Notes under the pieces: generated by a model
What the model was told of the DNA's origin: nothing
Databases searched by the model: none
The model's input: only the letters and a program-made list of their open reading frames with translations
Part shown: positions 38,501-46,273 of the stretch, piece by piece
Layout of the letters: every line of letters begins with the position of its first letter
How positions within the stretch are numbered: position 1 is the first letter of the stretch
Position numbers and translations under genes: made by a program
NCBI RefSeq assembly: GCF_900089585.1
Contig: NZ_FLRH01000003.1
Span: forward strand, 2,742,501-2,806,500
DNA length: 64,000 nucleotides
DNA from: Micromonospora sediminicola
GTDB taxonomy: Bacteria; Actinomycetota; Actinomycetes; Mycobacteriales; Micromonosporaceae
Direction: 5' to 3'

Positions 38501-38707
38501 CGCGGCCAGCGCCGCGGCGTGCGCGACCACCTGCCGGTAGGTCAGCCGGTCGCCGGCCGACTCGACCGCCACGGTATCCGGTGACCGTTGCGCCTGGGCC
38601 CGGACCAGGTCCGGCAGGATCCCCGCCGGCTCCGCTCCCCGGCCGTCGGGCCGGCCGAACGGTGAGCCGCCGTCGTTTTCCGCGGCCTGGTCTCCGGCGG
38701 AGGTCAT
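35564..38707 (-). CDS. NRPS, A(Gly)-PCP-C
   Basis: A 1047-residue synthetase. The A domain (about 25-520) has YTSGSTGQPKG near 173, YGPTETT, RTGDIARHHPDGRIEILGR and A10 TPNGKLDR near 502. The PCP has FFALGGDSLRA near 565. The C domain (about 610-1047) has its active site as HQIAADN near 750, with the catalytic second His replaced by Gln. Specificity residues read by eye are D,I,L,Q,L,G,L,I,W, a code I recall as glycine. The ATG at 38707 overlaps the stop of the small gene upstream as ATGA; the frame stays open to 39559 but that stretch reads as another gene in a different frame. The C domain may therefore be structural or use another mechanism. Confidence 0.92.
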   Translation of the reverse strand: MTSAGDQAAENDGGSPFGRPDGRGAEPAGILPDLVRAQAQRSPDTVAVESAGDRLTYRQVVAHAAALAAHLRRMGVGQGEPVAVAVPRGVDLVPALLGVQLAGAAYVPLDPEHPTDRLNHILRDAGVRFLVTADPASTPGLHAAVSVHLDDVVVPTDPPPLAPLDPDSAAYAIYTSGSTGQPKGVLVTHRALANFIHSMRSRPGLPDDVVLPAVTTVSFDIAALELFLPLTSGGRVVVARQDEVADPRQLTALLTRTGARALQATPVTWRLLLEAGWSPPPGFTVLCGGERLTPDLAERLLGEGVVLWDLYGPTETTIWSAVTRFERGVEPEFHPVRETSLHLLDERLSPVAPGGAGDLYIGGAGLAAGYLGRPALTAERFVADPFAGSAGGRLYRTGDIARHHPDGRIEILGRGDDQLKIRGFRVEPGEIEAALVRYPGVAQAAVRAIDDLGGFPRLVGYVRPADPADPPESRRLHLHLARSLPPYMVPTQFVVLDAFPTTPNGKLDRSALPAPPTSAPTDPTPRSAGLDGAAPDGAGPTESQVTEVLAAVLGRPEIGLYEDFFALGGDSLRAVQAVLLLNGRLNRQVPINALFEARTAYGLAVLLDGDDTPEPPLVALPSGHTSRLSSAQWRLWLHQQRVPDSAADNRPLVVRLPGPLDLAALEAAVTGLLARHEILRTRYRYDDSGQPALDVQQAEPVSLEVEEDDPERVLSAELSRPFDLEKELPIRFRVVRCADEDATLLLLVLHQIAADNRSRGLIAKQVRWAYRGRAVADPPLRYTDYTEWQREMAASPAVRRHLDFWRTALARLEQADLITDRPRTPSRDWRCGTVRFAVPAAVVGRLRDVAFTYDTTTRICLLTAFYAVLARRCRGTDLTVGTPVGGRHRPELNDLVGMFEDTAVIRVDVGDHPTFAGLLTRVRDAAVAAHSHALLPFEDIVAAVLDVVATMPAPGRNPLVDTMFAVHGIAADPPGFPMPDAPGTNVDLRCELTEQADGGIDGRLEFATRLFDRATIDRLADGYLRLLGEMADDPSRPVEQVAVLDGA

Positions 38708-39450
38708 GCGGCTCCCCTTCCCTGGGCGGGATGTCGTGCGGGCGACGGCGTGGCCGTGGTGTCCCGGCGCGCGGCGTCGGAGGGCCGACCCACGTCGGGC
38801 CGGGGGTGTCGATGACCGGGGCACTCCGTCGGAGGCGGAACGACGAGCGGCGGACCGCCGGCCCGCGGTGGGACGCCCTCCAGCAGGTGACCGGTCATGG
38901 GCGCGTCCGGGTCGTACGCGACTCCGGCCAGCAGGAGCACGAAGGAGCGTGCCCAACACTCGGGGAGGTGGGTGACGGTCGCACTCGTCATACTCTCGAC
39001 ATAGAGGCGGTGGCTGTCTTGGGAGAGAAGGATGGTCATGTCGACGGACCCGCCGGCGGCGGTCGTCGGCGCGCTCTCCACCCGGAACCGCCCGGCCCGC
39101 CGCAACGCGGCGCGGAAGCTGTCCGTCGGCCTCCACGGCTGACCGGCGACGGGAACGGTGACCTCCCGCGTGCCGTGGATGACGCGTGCCCGCAGGGTCG
39201 AATCCGCCGGGGACAGCCGGGCGGCCAGCACACTGGCGCAGATCCACAGCGGCAGGCTGTCGTCGGCTCCCGCCGGCGACCGCAGCACCCTCGTCAGGTA
39301 CGGCGGCAGAGCCACCGGCCCGACGCACTCGGACCGGGAACCCGGCTGGTTGCCGTCTGTGGTGTCGAGGCCCCCGTCGTCGTCGACCGGCCGGGTCACG
39401 GGGCTGGTCGGGGGTACGGCACGCCCGGTATACCGGTGACTGCTGCTCAC
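38704..39450 (-). CDS. Stand-alone condensation-domain fragment
   Basis: A 248-residue protein with a GTG start and AGAGGAG upstream. The middle (LPLWICASVLAARL to SFVLLLAGVAYDPDAPMTGHLLEGVPP) looks like the C-terminal half of a condensation domain. It resembles residues 60-200 of the NRPS at 26777-29899, where the same fragment is fused in front of an A domain. There is no HHxxxDG. It is translationally coupled (ATGA) to the A(Gly)-PCP-C synthetase, so it is probably the separated N-terminal part of that protein and docks on its A domain. The last 60 residues are Pro/Arg-rich. It is the first gene of the leftward operon. Confidence 0.75.
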   Translation of the reverse strand: MSSSHRYTGRAVPPTSPVTRPVDDDGGLDTTDGNQPGSRSECVGPVALPPYLTRVLRSPAGADDSLPLWICASVLAARLSPADSTLRARVIHGTREVTVPVAGQPWRPTDSFRAALRRAGRFRVESAPTTAAGGSVDMTILLSQDSHRLYVESMTSATVTHLPECWARSFVLLLAGVAYDPDAPMTGHLLEGVPPRAGGPPLVVPPPTECPGHRHPRPDVGRPSDAARRDTTATPSPARHPAQGRGAA

Positions 39451-39524
39451 GGGCGCTCCTCTGGCCAGAGCTGTCTGCGCCCTCAGTTAAGAACCGGTGC
39501 CCGAGGAGGTCAACCGAGGACGCT

Positions 39525-39542
39525 GTCCCCGTTTCGGCGGAC
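39525..39542 (-). promoter_or_regulatory. Cluster-motif operator without a clear -10
   Basis: On the minus strand GTCCGCCGAAACGGGGAC matches GTCCC-N8-GGGAC with one mismatch. No TANNNT stands 23-24 bp downstream; the nearest is TAACTG, about 36 bp away. It lies before the leftward operon starting at 39450 and is the only cluster-type element there, so it probably controls it. Confidence 0.5.
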
Positions 39543-39601
39543 ACCGGCCGGCCCGACACTCGGGCAGCCGCATCGGCGGCGGGCCCGGGACGGCTCCCGA
39601 C

Positions 39602-39649
39602 GTCGCCGGTTCAGGTGACTCCAGCGGCCCAGGTCCCGCCACCTAGCGT
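39602..39649 (+). promoter_or_regulatory. Cluster-motif promoter of the antiporter gene
   Basis: GTCGCCGGTTCAGGTGAC (39602-39619), exactly 24 bp, then TAGCGT (39644-39649). The predicted leader to the start at 39797 is about 140 bases. The TAGCGT box is identical to the one before the regulator gene. Confidence 0.7.
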
Positions 39650-39796
39650 CGGATTGGCGCCGCCGCCGGCCCGCGAGTCCGGACGCCGTCGTCAGTCCCG
39701 GCGAGAGCCGGACCGGGCCACCCCCGCCGCGCACCTCCCGTCGGGCCCGTCGCGGCGGGCGGCCCTGACCGCGGTGAGGGAAGAGGTGAAGCTACG

Positions 39797-41095
39797 GTGA
39801 CGGTGGACGGATGGGGCCGGCTGCTTGTCGCCCTCGTGGCAGTCGTCGCGACGGCGCGGCTGTGCGGCGCCCTGGCCCGGCGGCTCGGTCAACCCCCGGT
39901 GATCGGCGAGATCCTCGGCGGCATCCTGCTCGGGCCGACGCTGTTCGGCGGGGTGCACACGAACCTGCTGTTCCCGGCGCAGATCAGACCCTCGCTGACG
40001 ATCCTGGCCACCATCGGTGTCGTCCTGTTCATGTTCTTCGTCGGCCTGGAGGTCGACCCCGGCCGGCTGCGCGGTCAGGGTCATCTCGCCACCAGTGTGT
40101 CCATCGCCGCGGTCGTCCTGCCCTTCGGCCTCGGCGCCCTGCTGGCGACGTATCTCGTGGCTCGTCATCCCACCGCGCACCGGGTGGAGTTCGTGCTGTT
40201 CCTCGGCACGGCGATGGCGGTGACCGCCTTCCCGGTGCTGGCCCGGATCCTGACCGACAAGGGGCTGCTCCACACGCCGATCGGAGGGCTGGCGCTCGCG
40301 TCCGCGGCGGTTGGCGACGTCATCGCCTGGGCTCTGCTGGCCGTCGTGGTGACCCTGGCCGACGGTGGCGCGGACCCCTGGCGGATGCTGCTGGCGGTGC
40401 CCTACGTGCTGCTCATGCTGCGGGTGGTGCGGCCGCTGCTGGCGCGCTCGGTCGGGCGCCTGCCCACCGGCTGGCTCGCCGGCGCCGGCGCCCTGGCCGT
40501 GACCTCGATCGGCCTGCTGGCGTCCGCGGCGGCGACGGAGTGGATGGGCCTGCACGCCATCTTCGGCGCCTTCCTCTTCGGCGTCGTGGTGCCCGCTCGG
40601 GACGACGTGGTGGCGTACGCGCGGCTGCTCCCCACCATCGAGCGGGCCTGCTCGTTCCTGCTCCTGCCGGTGTTCTTCGTCGTCGCGGGTATCAAGGTCG
40701 ACCTGTCCGCTCTGGACGGGCTCGCACTCGGCGAACTGAGCCTTATCCTGCTGGTTGCCATCGGGGGCAAGGCCGGCGGCGCTTTCCTGGGTGCGCGGCT
40801 CAACGGCCTACGGGCCCGGCACTCGGTCGTGCTGGCGATCCTGCTCAACGCCCGCGGGCTCACCGAACTGATCGTCCTTACGGTCGGTCTGGAACTCGGT
40901 GTGCTCGACCGGGAGCTGTTCTCACTGATGGTGGTCATGGCCCTGGTCACCACGGCGATGACCGGCGTGCTGCTGCGGTGGGTGTACCCGGAGGAGCGGG
41001 TGCGGCGGGACCTCGCCGTCCGGGACGAGATGGCCCGGTCCGGCAGCGACTCCGGCGGTCCGGGCGGGCCACGCCCGATTCCCCTGCCGGACTGA
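39797..41095 (+). CDS. Cation/H+ antiporter (CPA2 family)
   Basis: A 432-residue membrane protein with about 12 hydrophobic segments. QPPVIGEILGGILLGPTLFG and LFMFFVGLEVDPGRL are typical of CPA2 (KefB/NapA-type) exchangers, as are FLGTAMAVTAFPVLARIL and LNARGLTELIVL. There is no C-terminal TrkA-N domain. Such antiporters often sit in glycopeptide and lipopeptide clusters, where their role (ion balance or self-protection) is not settled. Its promoter carries the cluster motif, so it belongs to the same regulon. It converges with the exporter gene; the 134-base gap shows no clear terminator. Confidence 0.9.
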   Translation: MTVDGWGRLLVALVAVVATARLCGALARRLGQPPVIGEILGGILLGPTLFGGVHTNLLFPAQIRPSLTILATIGVVLFMFFVGLEVDPGRLRGQGHLATSVSIAAVVLPFGLGALLATYLVARHPTAHRVEFVLFLGTAMAVTAFPVLARILTDKGLLHTPIGGLALASAAVGDVIAWALLAVVVTLADGGADPWRMLLAVPYVLLMLRVVRPLLARSVGRLPTGWLAGAGALAVTSIGLLASAAATEWMGLHAIFGAFLFGVVVPARDDVVAYARLLPTIERACSFLLLPVFFVVAGIKVDLSALDGLALGELSLILLVAIGGKAGGAFLGARLNGLRARHSVVLAILLNARGLTELIVLTVGLELGVLDRELFSLMVVMALVTTAMTGVLLRWVYPEERVRRDLAVRDEMARSGSDSGGPGGPRPIPLPD

Positions 41096-41229
41096 TCTTC
41101 TCTCCCTGCGGGACGGAGGATCCCCGGCGGCAGTGCGCGGGACGGCGCAGTCGCCCAACCGCGACCGCCGACTCGTCTGCCGGCGCCGGACCCCCTACCG
41201 GTGGAACGGTGCGGCTCGCGGGCCAGGGT

Positions 41230-42582
41230 TCACAACCGGGCGGCGTCACCCGCCGGGACGGCGTCCTCTGCCCGGTCGGGAGTCGCATCCGGCAGGTCGT
41301 CCTCCAGCCGGCGCAACGGCCGGTACGCCCAGGCGACGGCCACGCAGACGGCGGTCAGAAGCCCCATCACCATCAGCAGCAGGGCGATGCCACGTCCGGG
41401 ACCGTCGCCGACCAGGGCCGCGAGAACCGGGTGTCGGACCTGGTCCCGACCGACCAGCGGCTCGAAGACCCGGTCGGCGAGAAGGCCCGCCATGGCGTAC
41501 GCGACCAGCTGCGGAGCTGAGGCGACCATGTTCTGCAGCGCCATGGTCCGGCCCATCAGGTAGGGCTCCACTTTCGACTGCCAGAGGGTCTGGTTGCTGG
41601 TGATGACCACTGCCAGGCTCGCGAGGAACAGGAAGGCGGCGCCACCGACCAGGATGACGTTGGGCCGGAGCGCGCCGAGGACGATCGCGGTGGCGAGCAC
41701 GAGCGAGAAGCCGAGCACTCCGTGGACCTTCCGGCGCGGCCCACCCCACGCGCTCATCGCCACGCTGGCGGCGATCATACCGAGGCCGCCGATCGACATG
41801 ACCGTGCCGAGGGCCCCCGGTGAGCCGAAGGAGAGCACGAGCGGCGTGATCAACAGGTCGACGAAACCGGCACAGAAGTTCAGGGCGCCGATGAAGACCA
41901 GCAGGGCCAGCAGCCCGTGGCGCTTCCGGACCTGACGCCAGGCCTCGCGGAAGTCCCCGAGCAGCGTCGGCGTTCCGGCGGTTGCCGCGGGCCCCCCGCG
42001 TACCGCCTTCGGGATCCGGATGGCGATCAGGGTGAGCAGGGCCAGGCCGAACGAGAGGCCGTCGAGCAGGACGATGCCCTTGATGCCGAGGGAGAGCAGC
42101 AAGGCTCCGGCGGAGACCGGTGCCAGGACCTCGCTGGCGGCCAGCGCCAGCATCCGGATCCCGTTGGCCCGCCCGAGGTGCTGCTTCGGCACCAGTAGCG
42201 GCACCGACGACTCGAAGGCGGGCATCTGAAGCGCCCGCAGGGTGGAGTTGACGGCGACGAAGACGTACAGGTGCCAGACGTCGAAAGTCTCGGTAGCCAG
42301 CAGCCCGGCCAGGGTCAGCACGGCGAGCATCGAGCCGACGTTACTCACCAGCAGTGCGCGCCACGGCCCCCACCGGTCCACTAGCGACCCCGCGACGGGA
42401 GAGGCCAGGATCAGCGGCAGGTAGGCCAGGGCGTAGACGAAACCGAGCGTGGTGACCGAGCCGGTGATCCGGTAGACGTAGACACCGAGCCCGAAACCGG
42501 CCAGGGCGGACCCGGTCAGCGAGACGAACTGCCCGCACCAGAGGATCGCGAACGCCCGGAACCCCGAGGTTGCGGCTGTCAT
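41230..42582 (-). CDS. MFS exporter
   Basis: A 450-residue major facilitator protein of the MFS_3/EntS-like type. Seen: FAILWCGQFVSLTGSALAGFGLGVYVY at the N-terminus, YLPLILASPVAGSLVDRWG between helices 2 and 3, and about 12 hydrophobic segments. The ATG at 42582 has AAGGAGAG just upstream; a start 15 bases earlier is less well placed. It is the last gene of the operon MbtH, type II thioesterase, exporter, which starts from the cluster promoter at 43722-43768. It probably exports the peptide. Confidence 0.9.
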   Translation of the reverse strand: MTAATSGFRAFAILWCGQFVSLTGSALAGFGLGVYVYRITGSVTTLGFVYALAYLPLILASPVAGSLVDRWGPWRALLVSNVGSMLAVLTLAGLLATETFDVWHLYVFVAVNSTLRALQMPAFESSVPLLVPKQHLGRANGIRMLALAASEVLAPVSAGALLLSLGIKGIVLLDGLSFGLALLTLIAIRIPKAVRGGPAATAGTPTLLGDFREAWRQVRKRHGLLALLVFIGALNFCAGFVDLLITPLVLSFGSPGALGTVMSIGGLGMIAASVAMSAWGGPRRKVHGVLGFSLVLATAIVLGALRPNVILVGGAAFLFLASLAVVITSNQTLWQSKVEPYLMGRTMALQNMVASAPQLVAYAMAGLLADRVFEPLVGRDQVRHPVLAALVGDGPGRGIALLLMVMGLLTAVCVAVAWAYRPLRRLEDDLPDATPDRAEDAVPAGDAARL

Positions 42583-42642
42583 GTCTCTCCTTCGCACGGG
42601 CGGCCCCCGGCCGGGAGGCGGCCACCGCCCGGGTGACCGCGG

Positions 42643-43422
42643 CTATCCGAGATCCCGGCCGATCGTCTCGAGGACACGGCGCTCCGCCTGGGCATCGAAG
42701 AAGTGTCCGCCCGGCAGCACGTCGAGGTCGAAGCGCCGGGACGTCTCCTTGCGCCAGGCGGCCATCCGCTCCGGGGGCGCCGAGGTGTCCTCGGCGCCGG
42801 CGAACGCGCGGATCCGGATGTCCAGCGGCGCCGCCGGCTGGAGCTGGTGAGTGCTGAGCACGGCGAGGTCGGCACGCAGGGTGGGAAGCAGGATCTCCAG
42901 CAGACTCGGATCGGCCAGGACCTCGGCGGGCGTGCCGCCCATCTCGTTCAGGTAGCCCTCGAGGCCGTCCTCGCGTCCCTCCCAGGGCCAGGTGCCACCG
43001 TCCAGGCTCGGGCCAGGGTCGTTCGCGACGTACAACAGGCGGGGCATGGGCAGCCCGCGGGCCCGCAGCGAGTGGGTCAACGCCCACGCCACCCGTGAGC
43101 CCATGCTGGCGCCGTAGCAGGCGAACGGCCGGTCGAGCATCGGTTCCATCGCCGCGACGAGCCCGTCGACGAGCGGTCCCATCCGGTCGTACGCGGGCTC
43201 ACAGAAGCGGTCGGCGCGTCCGGGCAGCTGCACGGCGATCGGCTCGACGGTGTCCGGCAGCAGCCGTGGCCAGTGCCGGTACATCGCGGCGCTGCCGCCC
43301 GCGTGGTGGAAGCAGAACAGTCGCGTCCCGGACGGCCGGGTGTGACGACCGAAGCGCTTGAACCAGCGGCGGTCGCCGTCCTGGCTCTGCGGCGTCAGCT
43401 GCGCCTTGTCGACGTGGGGCAC
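42643..43422 (-). CDS. Type II thioesterase
   Basis: A 259-residue alpha/beta-hydrolase of the GrsT/type II TE family. Seen: LFCFHHAGGSAAMYRHW, VQLPGRADRF, the nucleophile in YGASMGSRVAW, and the His in LPGGHFFDA. These enzymes clear misloaded or stalled groups from carrier proteins. Because the TE domain of 26777-29899 has lost its serine, this is the clearest intact thioesterase in the window. It could be needed for release as well as editing; that second role is an inference. GTG start at 43422; it lies in the MbtH operon. Confidence 0.92.
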   Translation of the reverse strand: MPHVDKAQLTPQSQDGDRRWFKRFGRHTRPSGTRLFCFHHAGGSAAMYRHWPRLLPDTVEPIAVQLPGRADRFCEPAYDRMGPLVDGLVAAMEPMLDRPFACYGASMGSRVAWALTHSLRARGLPMPRLLYVANDPGPSLDGGTWPWEGREDGLEGYLNEMGGTPAEVLADPSLLEILLPTLRADLAVLSTHQLQPAAPLDIRIRAFAGAEDTSAPPERMAAWRKETSRRFDLDVLPGGHFFDAQAERRVLETIGRDLG

Positions 43423-43444
43423 CTGGCACCTCGGGTGGGTTCTG

Positions 43445-43654
43445 TCAGCGCGCCGCGGCGGCGGAGCGGGTGCTGAGCGGCCGGATGTCGATCCAGTTCG
43501 TCTCGATGTAGTCGAGGCAGGCCTGCCGGCTGTCCTTGCCGTGCACCACCCGCCAGCCGGCCGGGACCGCCAGCGCGGCCGGCCAGAGGGAATGTTGCTC
43601 TTCGTCGTTGACGAGCACGGTGAAGGTGCCGTCAGGGTCGTCGAACGGATTCAC
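43445..43654 (-). CDS. MbtH-like NRPS chaperone
   Basis: A 69-residue MbtH protein: [34 protein letters not shown] and NWIDIRP are the family signatures. MbtH proteins bind A domains and help them fold or work. The GTG at 43654 has AGGAG upstream. A second MbtH copy is fused to the A-PCP protein at 56348. Confidence 0.95.
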   Translation of the reverse strand: MNPFDDPDGTFTVLVNDEEQHSLWPAALAVPAGWRVVHGKDSRQACLDYIETNWIDIRPLSTRSAAAAR

Positions 43655-43721
43655 TGCATCGACTCCTCTGGGTGCGGATCCACGGACCACCGAGGGCGGT
43701 CGGCCTGCCGACCTGGCCGCA

Positions 43722-43768
43722 AAGCTACCGAGGGAGGTATCCACGGTATTGTCCCGTGAATCGAGGAC
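43722..43768 (-). promoter_or_regulatory. Cluster-motif promoter of the MbtH-TE-exporter operon
   Basis: On the minus strand GTCCTCGATTCACGGGAC (43768 to 43751), 23 bp, then TAGCTT (43727 to 43722). The leader to the GTG at 43654 is about 60 bases. It stands back to back with the VioD-like promoter; together they fill the 43655-43955 gap. Confidence 0.8.
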
Positions 43769-43801
43769 AGCCTCCCGCTGCCTCCCTCGGCCGCCGCTCC
43801 C

Positions 43802-43849
43802 GTCCCGGGTTCACGGGACATGGCCGGGGCCGGCGGGCCGCCATACGGT
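43802..43849 (+). promoter_or_regulatory. Cluster-motif promoter of the VioD-like gene
   Basis: GTCCCGGGTTCACGGGAC (43802-43819) is a perfect GTCCC-N8-GGGAC site. Exactly 24 bp later comes TACGGT (43844-43849). The leader is about 100 bases. Confidence 0.85.
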
Positions 43850-43955
43850 TTCCGGAAGCGGCAGCTCCCCGCCGCCCGCCATCGTGTCGGAAACGGCCCC
43901 GCACGCCCCTCTCCGACCGCTCGGCCCGCGACCGCACTCGGGACGGACACCGGAC

Positions 43956-45095
43956 ATGGACCTCGCCATCGCGCGGCTCGAGGACTGGATGCGCGACTAC
44001 TACCACAAGGTCGACCACGACATCGGCAGCAGCGGCGTACGCGACCTGTCGATGCGGGAGTTCCGCACGCTGTGCGGGTTCGAGTTCGCGGAACTGGACC
44101 CGATGGTGTTCCACGACAGCGAGAGCTACGGCGGCAGCAGCCTGCGGGCCGCGCTCGCCGACCGGTGGACGGGTGGCGACGTCGACCGGATGATGGTCAC
44201 CCACGGCTCCAGCGAGGCGATCTATCTGGTGATGCAACTGGTGCTGGAGCCGGGTGACGAGGTGATCGTGGTAGATCCGGCCTACCAGCAGCTCTACGAC
44301 ATCGCCGCGGGGCGGGGCTGCCGCATCACTCGTTGGCCGCTGAACAGCCGGGAGGGCTTCGCCGCCGACCTGCCGCGACTGCGCGAACTCGCCGAGTCCG
44401 GCCGCCCCCGGATGATCGTCGTGAACTTCCCGCACAACCCCACCGGCAGGTCCATCACCATCGAGGAGCAGCGGGAGCTGGTCGACATCGCCGACCGGGC
44501 TGGTGCCTGGCTGGTCTGGGACAACGCGTTCGGTGAGCTCACCTACACGGCCGACCCGCTTCCGCTGCCCGCCGCGTACGACAAGTGCATCGCGTTCGGC
44601 ACGTTCTCGAAGAGCTACGGGCTGGCGGGGCTTCGAGTCGGCTGGTGCCTGGCGCCGCCGGACCTGCTGGCCCGGATGGCGCTGCTGCGCGACTACATCG
44701 CGCTCTACGTATCGCCCGTCCTGGAATTCTTCGCCGAGCAGGCGGTCCGGCACGCCGACCGGATCGTGGCGCTCCAGCGGGAGCACGCCCGGGAGAACCT
44801 GCGGCTGCTGCGTGAGTGGGCCGACGGCGTGCCGGACCTGGTGCGCCTGAACACGCCGGACGGCGGCGTGACCGCCTTCGTCGAGTTCCCGGACCAGCCG
44901 GACGTGGTCCGGTCCTGTCGACGCCTCGCGGAGCAACATCGGGTTCTGCTCGTACCCGGCTGGTGCTTCGGCGACGCCTACCGCGATCACGCGCGGCTCG
45001 GCTTCGGCGGCACCACCGCGGAGCTGACGGCCGGGCTCACCCGCCTGGAACAGGTGCTGCGGGAGGACGTCCGGGTGGCCGCCGCGCGCAGGTGA
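43956..45095 (+). CDS. VioD-like capreomycidine synthase (PLP, aminotransferase fold)
   Basis: A 379-residue fold-type I PLP enzyme. The start LEDWMRDYY, DIGSSGVRDLSMREFR, VTHGSSEAIYL and VNFPHNPTGRSI closely follow VioD of viomycin biosynthesis; the PLP lysine is in TFSKSYGLAGLRVGW near residue 218. VioD converts 3-hydroxyarginine from VioC into (2S,3R)-capreomycidine by elimination and ring closure. A VioC-like hydroxylase is at 47636-48664. A related enzyme (OrfR, streptolidine) also hydroxylates, so a further oxidised ring is possible. The ATG at 43956 begins the conserved part; the frame is open further upstream across the promoter. It is followed by the luciferase-like monooxygenase. 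Confidence 0.9.
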   Translation: MDLAIARLEDWMRDYYHKVDHDIGSSGVRDLSMREFRTLCGFEFAELDPMVFHDSESYGGSSLRAALADRWTGGDVDRMMVTHGSSEAIYLVMQLVLEPGDEVIVVDPAYQQLYDIAAGRGCRITRWPLNSREGFAADLPRLRELAESGRPRMIVVNFPHNPTGRSITIEEQRELVDIADRAGAWLVWDNAFGELTYTADPLPLPAAYDKCIAFGTFSKSYGLAGLRVGWCLAPPDLLARMALLRDYIALYVSPVLEFFAEQAVRHADRIVALQREHARENLRLLREWADGVPDLVRLNTPDGGVTAFVEFPDQPDVVRSCRRLAEQHRVLLVPGWCFGDAYRDHARLGFGGTTAELTAGLTRLEQVLREDVRVAAARR

Positions 45096-45154
45096 GACCC
45101 GGGGGTGCGGCGACCACCCGACGGCGTTTCGAACCCGACCGAGGGATGATGACC

Positions 45155-46219
45155 ATGGACTTCAGCCTGTTCTTCTTCGCCGACACCGGCGCCGGCGGCG
45201 CCGACGGCTACCGGCTGCTCCTGGAGAGCGCCCGGTTCGCCGACGCCAACGGATTCTCGGCGGTCTGGACACCCGAGCGTCACTTCCACTCGTTCGGCGG
45301 CCAGTATCCCAACCCGGCCGTCGTCGGAGCCGCCCTGGCGGCGGTCACCACGCGGTTGGGCATCCGGGCGGGCAGTGTCGTGGCACCCCTGCACCATCCC
45401 GTGCGGATCGCCGAGGAGTGGTCCGTCGTGGACAACCTCTCCGGGGGACGGGTCGGCGTGTCGTTCGCCTCCGGGTGGCACGCCGTCGACTTCGTGCTCC
45501 GACCGGAGAACTACCCGGACCGCAAGAACGCAATGGTGGAGTCCGTGGAGACGGTACGGCGGCTCTGGCGTGGCGAGGAGGTCGAGTTCCCGGACGGGGC
45601 CGGTGAGAAGAGCTCGATACGTGTCTTTCCCGCTCCCATCCAGGCCGACCTGCCGATCTGGATCACCAGCGCCGGCTCCACCGACACCTTCCGTGCCGCC
45701 GGTCGGCTGGGCGCCGGCCTGCTGACCCATCTGCTGGGTCAGGGCCACGACTCGCTCGCCCGCAACATCGCCGCCTACCGGGCGGAGCTGACGCGGACGC
45801 ACGGAGCGGACGCGCGGGGACACGTGGCGCTGATGCTGCACACGATGATCGGGACCGACCGGGACGAGGTTCGGGAACTTGTCCGGGAACCCTTCAGCCG
45901 ATACCTGGGCAGCTCCATCGACCTGGTGGTCAAGGCGTCCTCCGGGCTGCTGCCGCCGGGCTTCGACCCCAGCCGGCTGCCCGAGCGGGACAGGCAGTTG
46001 CTCGTCCGGCACGCCTTCGACCGCTACTTCACGACCAGCGGCCTGTTCGGCACGGTGGCGGACGGCGTCGCCGTCGTGGAGCGGCTCCGCGCGGTCGGCG
46101 TCGACGAGATCGCCTGCCTGGTCGACTTCGGCGTACCGCACGACGACGTCCTGGGGTCCCTTCGTCACCTCGCCGAACTGCGCGGTCGCACGGCCGCTGC
46201 GGAGCGTGCAGCCGGCTAG
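45155..46219 (+). CDS. Luciferase-like FMN-dependent monooxygenase (MupA-type)
   Basis: A 354-residue TIM-barrel monooxygenase: MDFSLFFFADTG, FSAVWTPERHFHSFGGQYPNPAV, HPVRIAEEWSVVDNLSGGRVGVSFASGWHAVDF and IWITSAGSTDTFRAAG. This is the subfamily commonly found beside or inside NRPS/PKS modules. It needs FMNH2, which the flavin reductase at 8785-9285 could supply. It lies 59 bases after the VioD-like gene in the same operon, suggesting it oxidises an arginine-derived residue, possibly by N-hydroxylation. That substrate is a guess. Of three close ATGs, 45155 has the best spacing from GAGGG. Confidence 0.87.
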   Translation: MDFSLFFFADTGAGGADGYRLLLESARFADANGFSAVWTPERHFHSFGGQYPNPAVVGAALAAVTTRLGIRAGSVVAPLHHPVRIAEEWSVVDNLSGGRVGVSFASGWHAVDFVLRPENYPDRKNAMVESVETVRRLWRGEEVEFPDGAGEKSSIRVFPAPIQADLPIWITSAGSTDTFRAAGRLGAGLLTHLLGQGHDSLARNIAAYRAELTRTHGADARGHVALMLHTMIGTDRDEVRELVREPFSRYLGSSIDLVVKASSGLLPPGFDPSRLPERDRQLLVRHAFDRYFTTSGLFGTVADGVAVVERLRAVGVDEIACLVDFGVPHDDVLGSLRHLAELRGRTAAAERAAG

Positions 46220-46273
46220 GCCCGAGGTTCCGTCGACGGATGTCGCCGGCGCCTCTCACGACGCCGCCGTTGC

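Noticed and set aside
35231..38584. 1117-residue frame on the plus strand
   Set aside because: It is the antisense of the A(Gly)-PCP-C synthetase and the cysteine-synthase-like gene, whose motifs are unmistakable. The plus frame reads as Gly/Arg/Val-rich with no domain.
38708..39559. N-terminal extension of the A(Gly)-PCP-C frame
   Set aside because: The stretch is Arg/Pro-rich in this frame, while the overlapping frame encodes the C-domain fragment. The ATGA overlap at 38704-38707 fixes the start.
41096..41229. Terminator between antiporter and exporter
   Set aside because: Only weak, interrupted pairing of CGGCGGCAG with CTGCCGGCG; not convincing.
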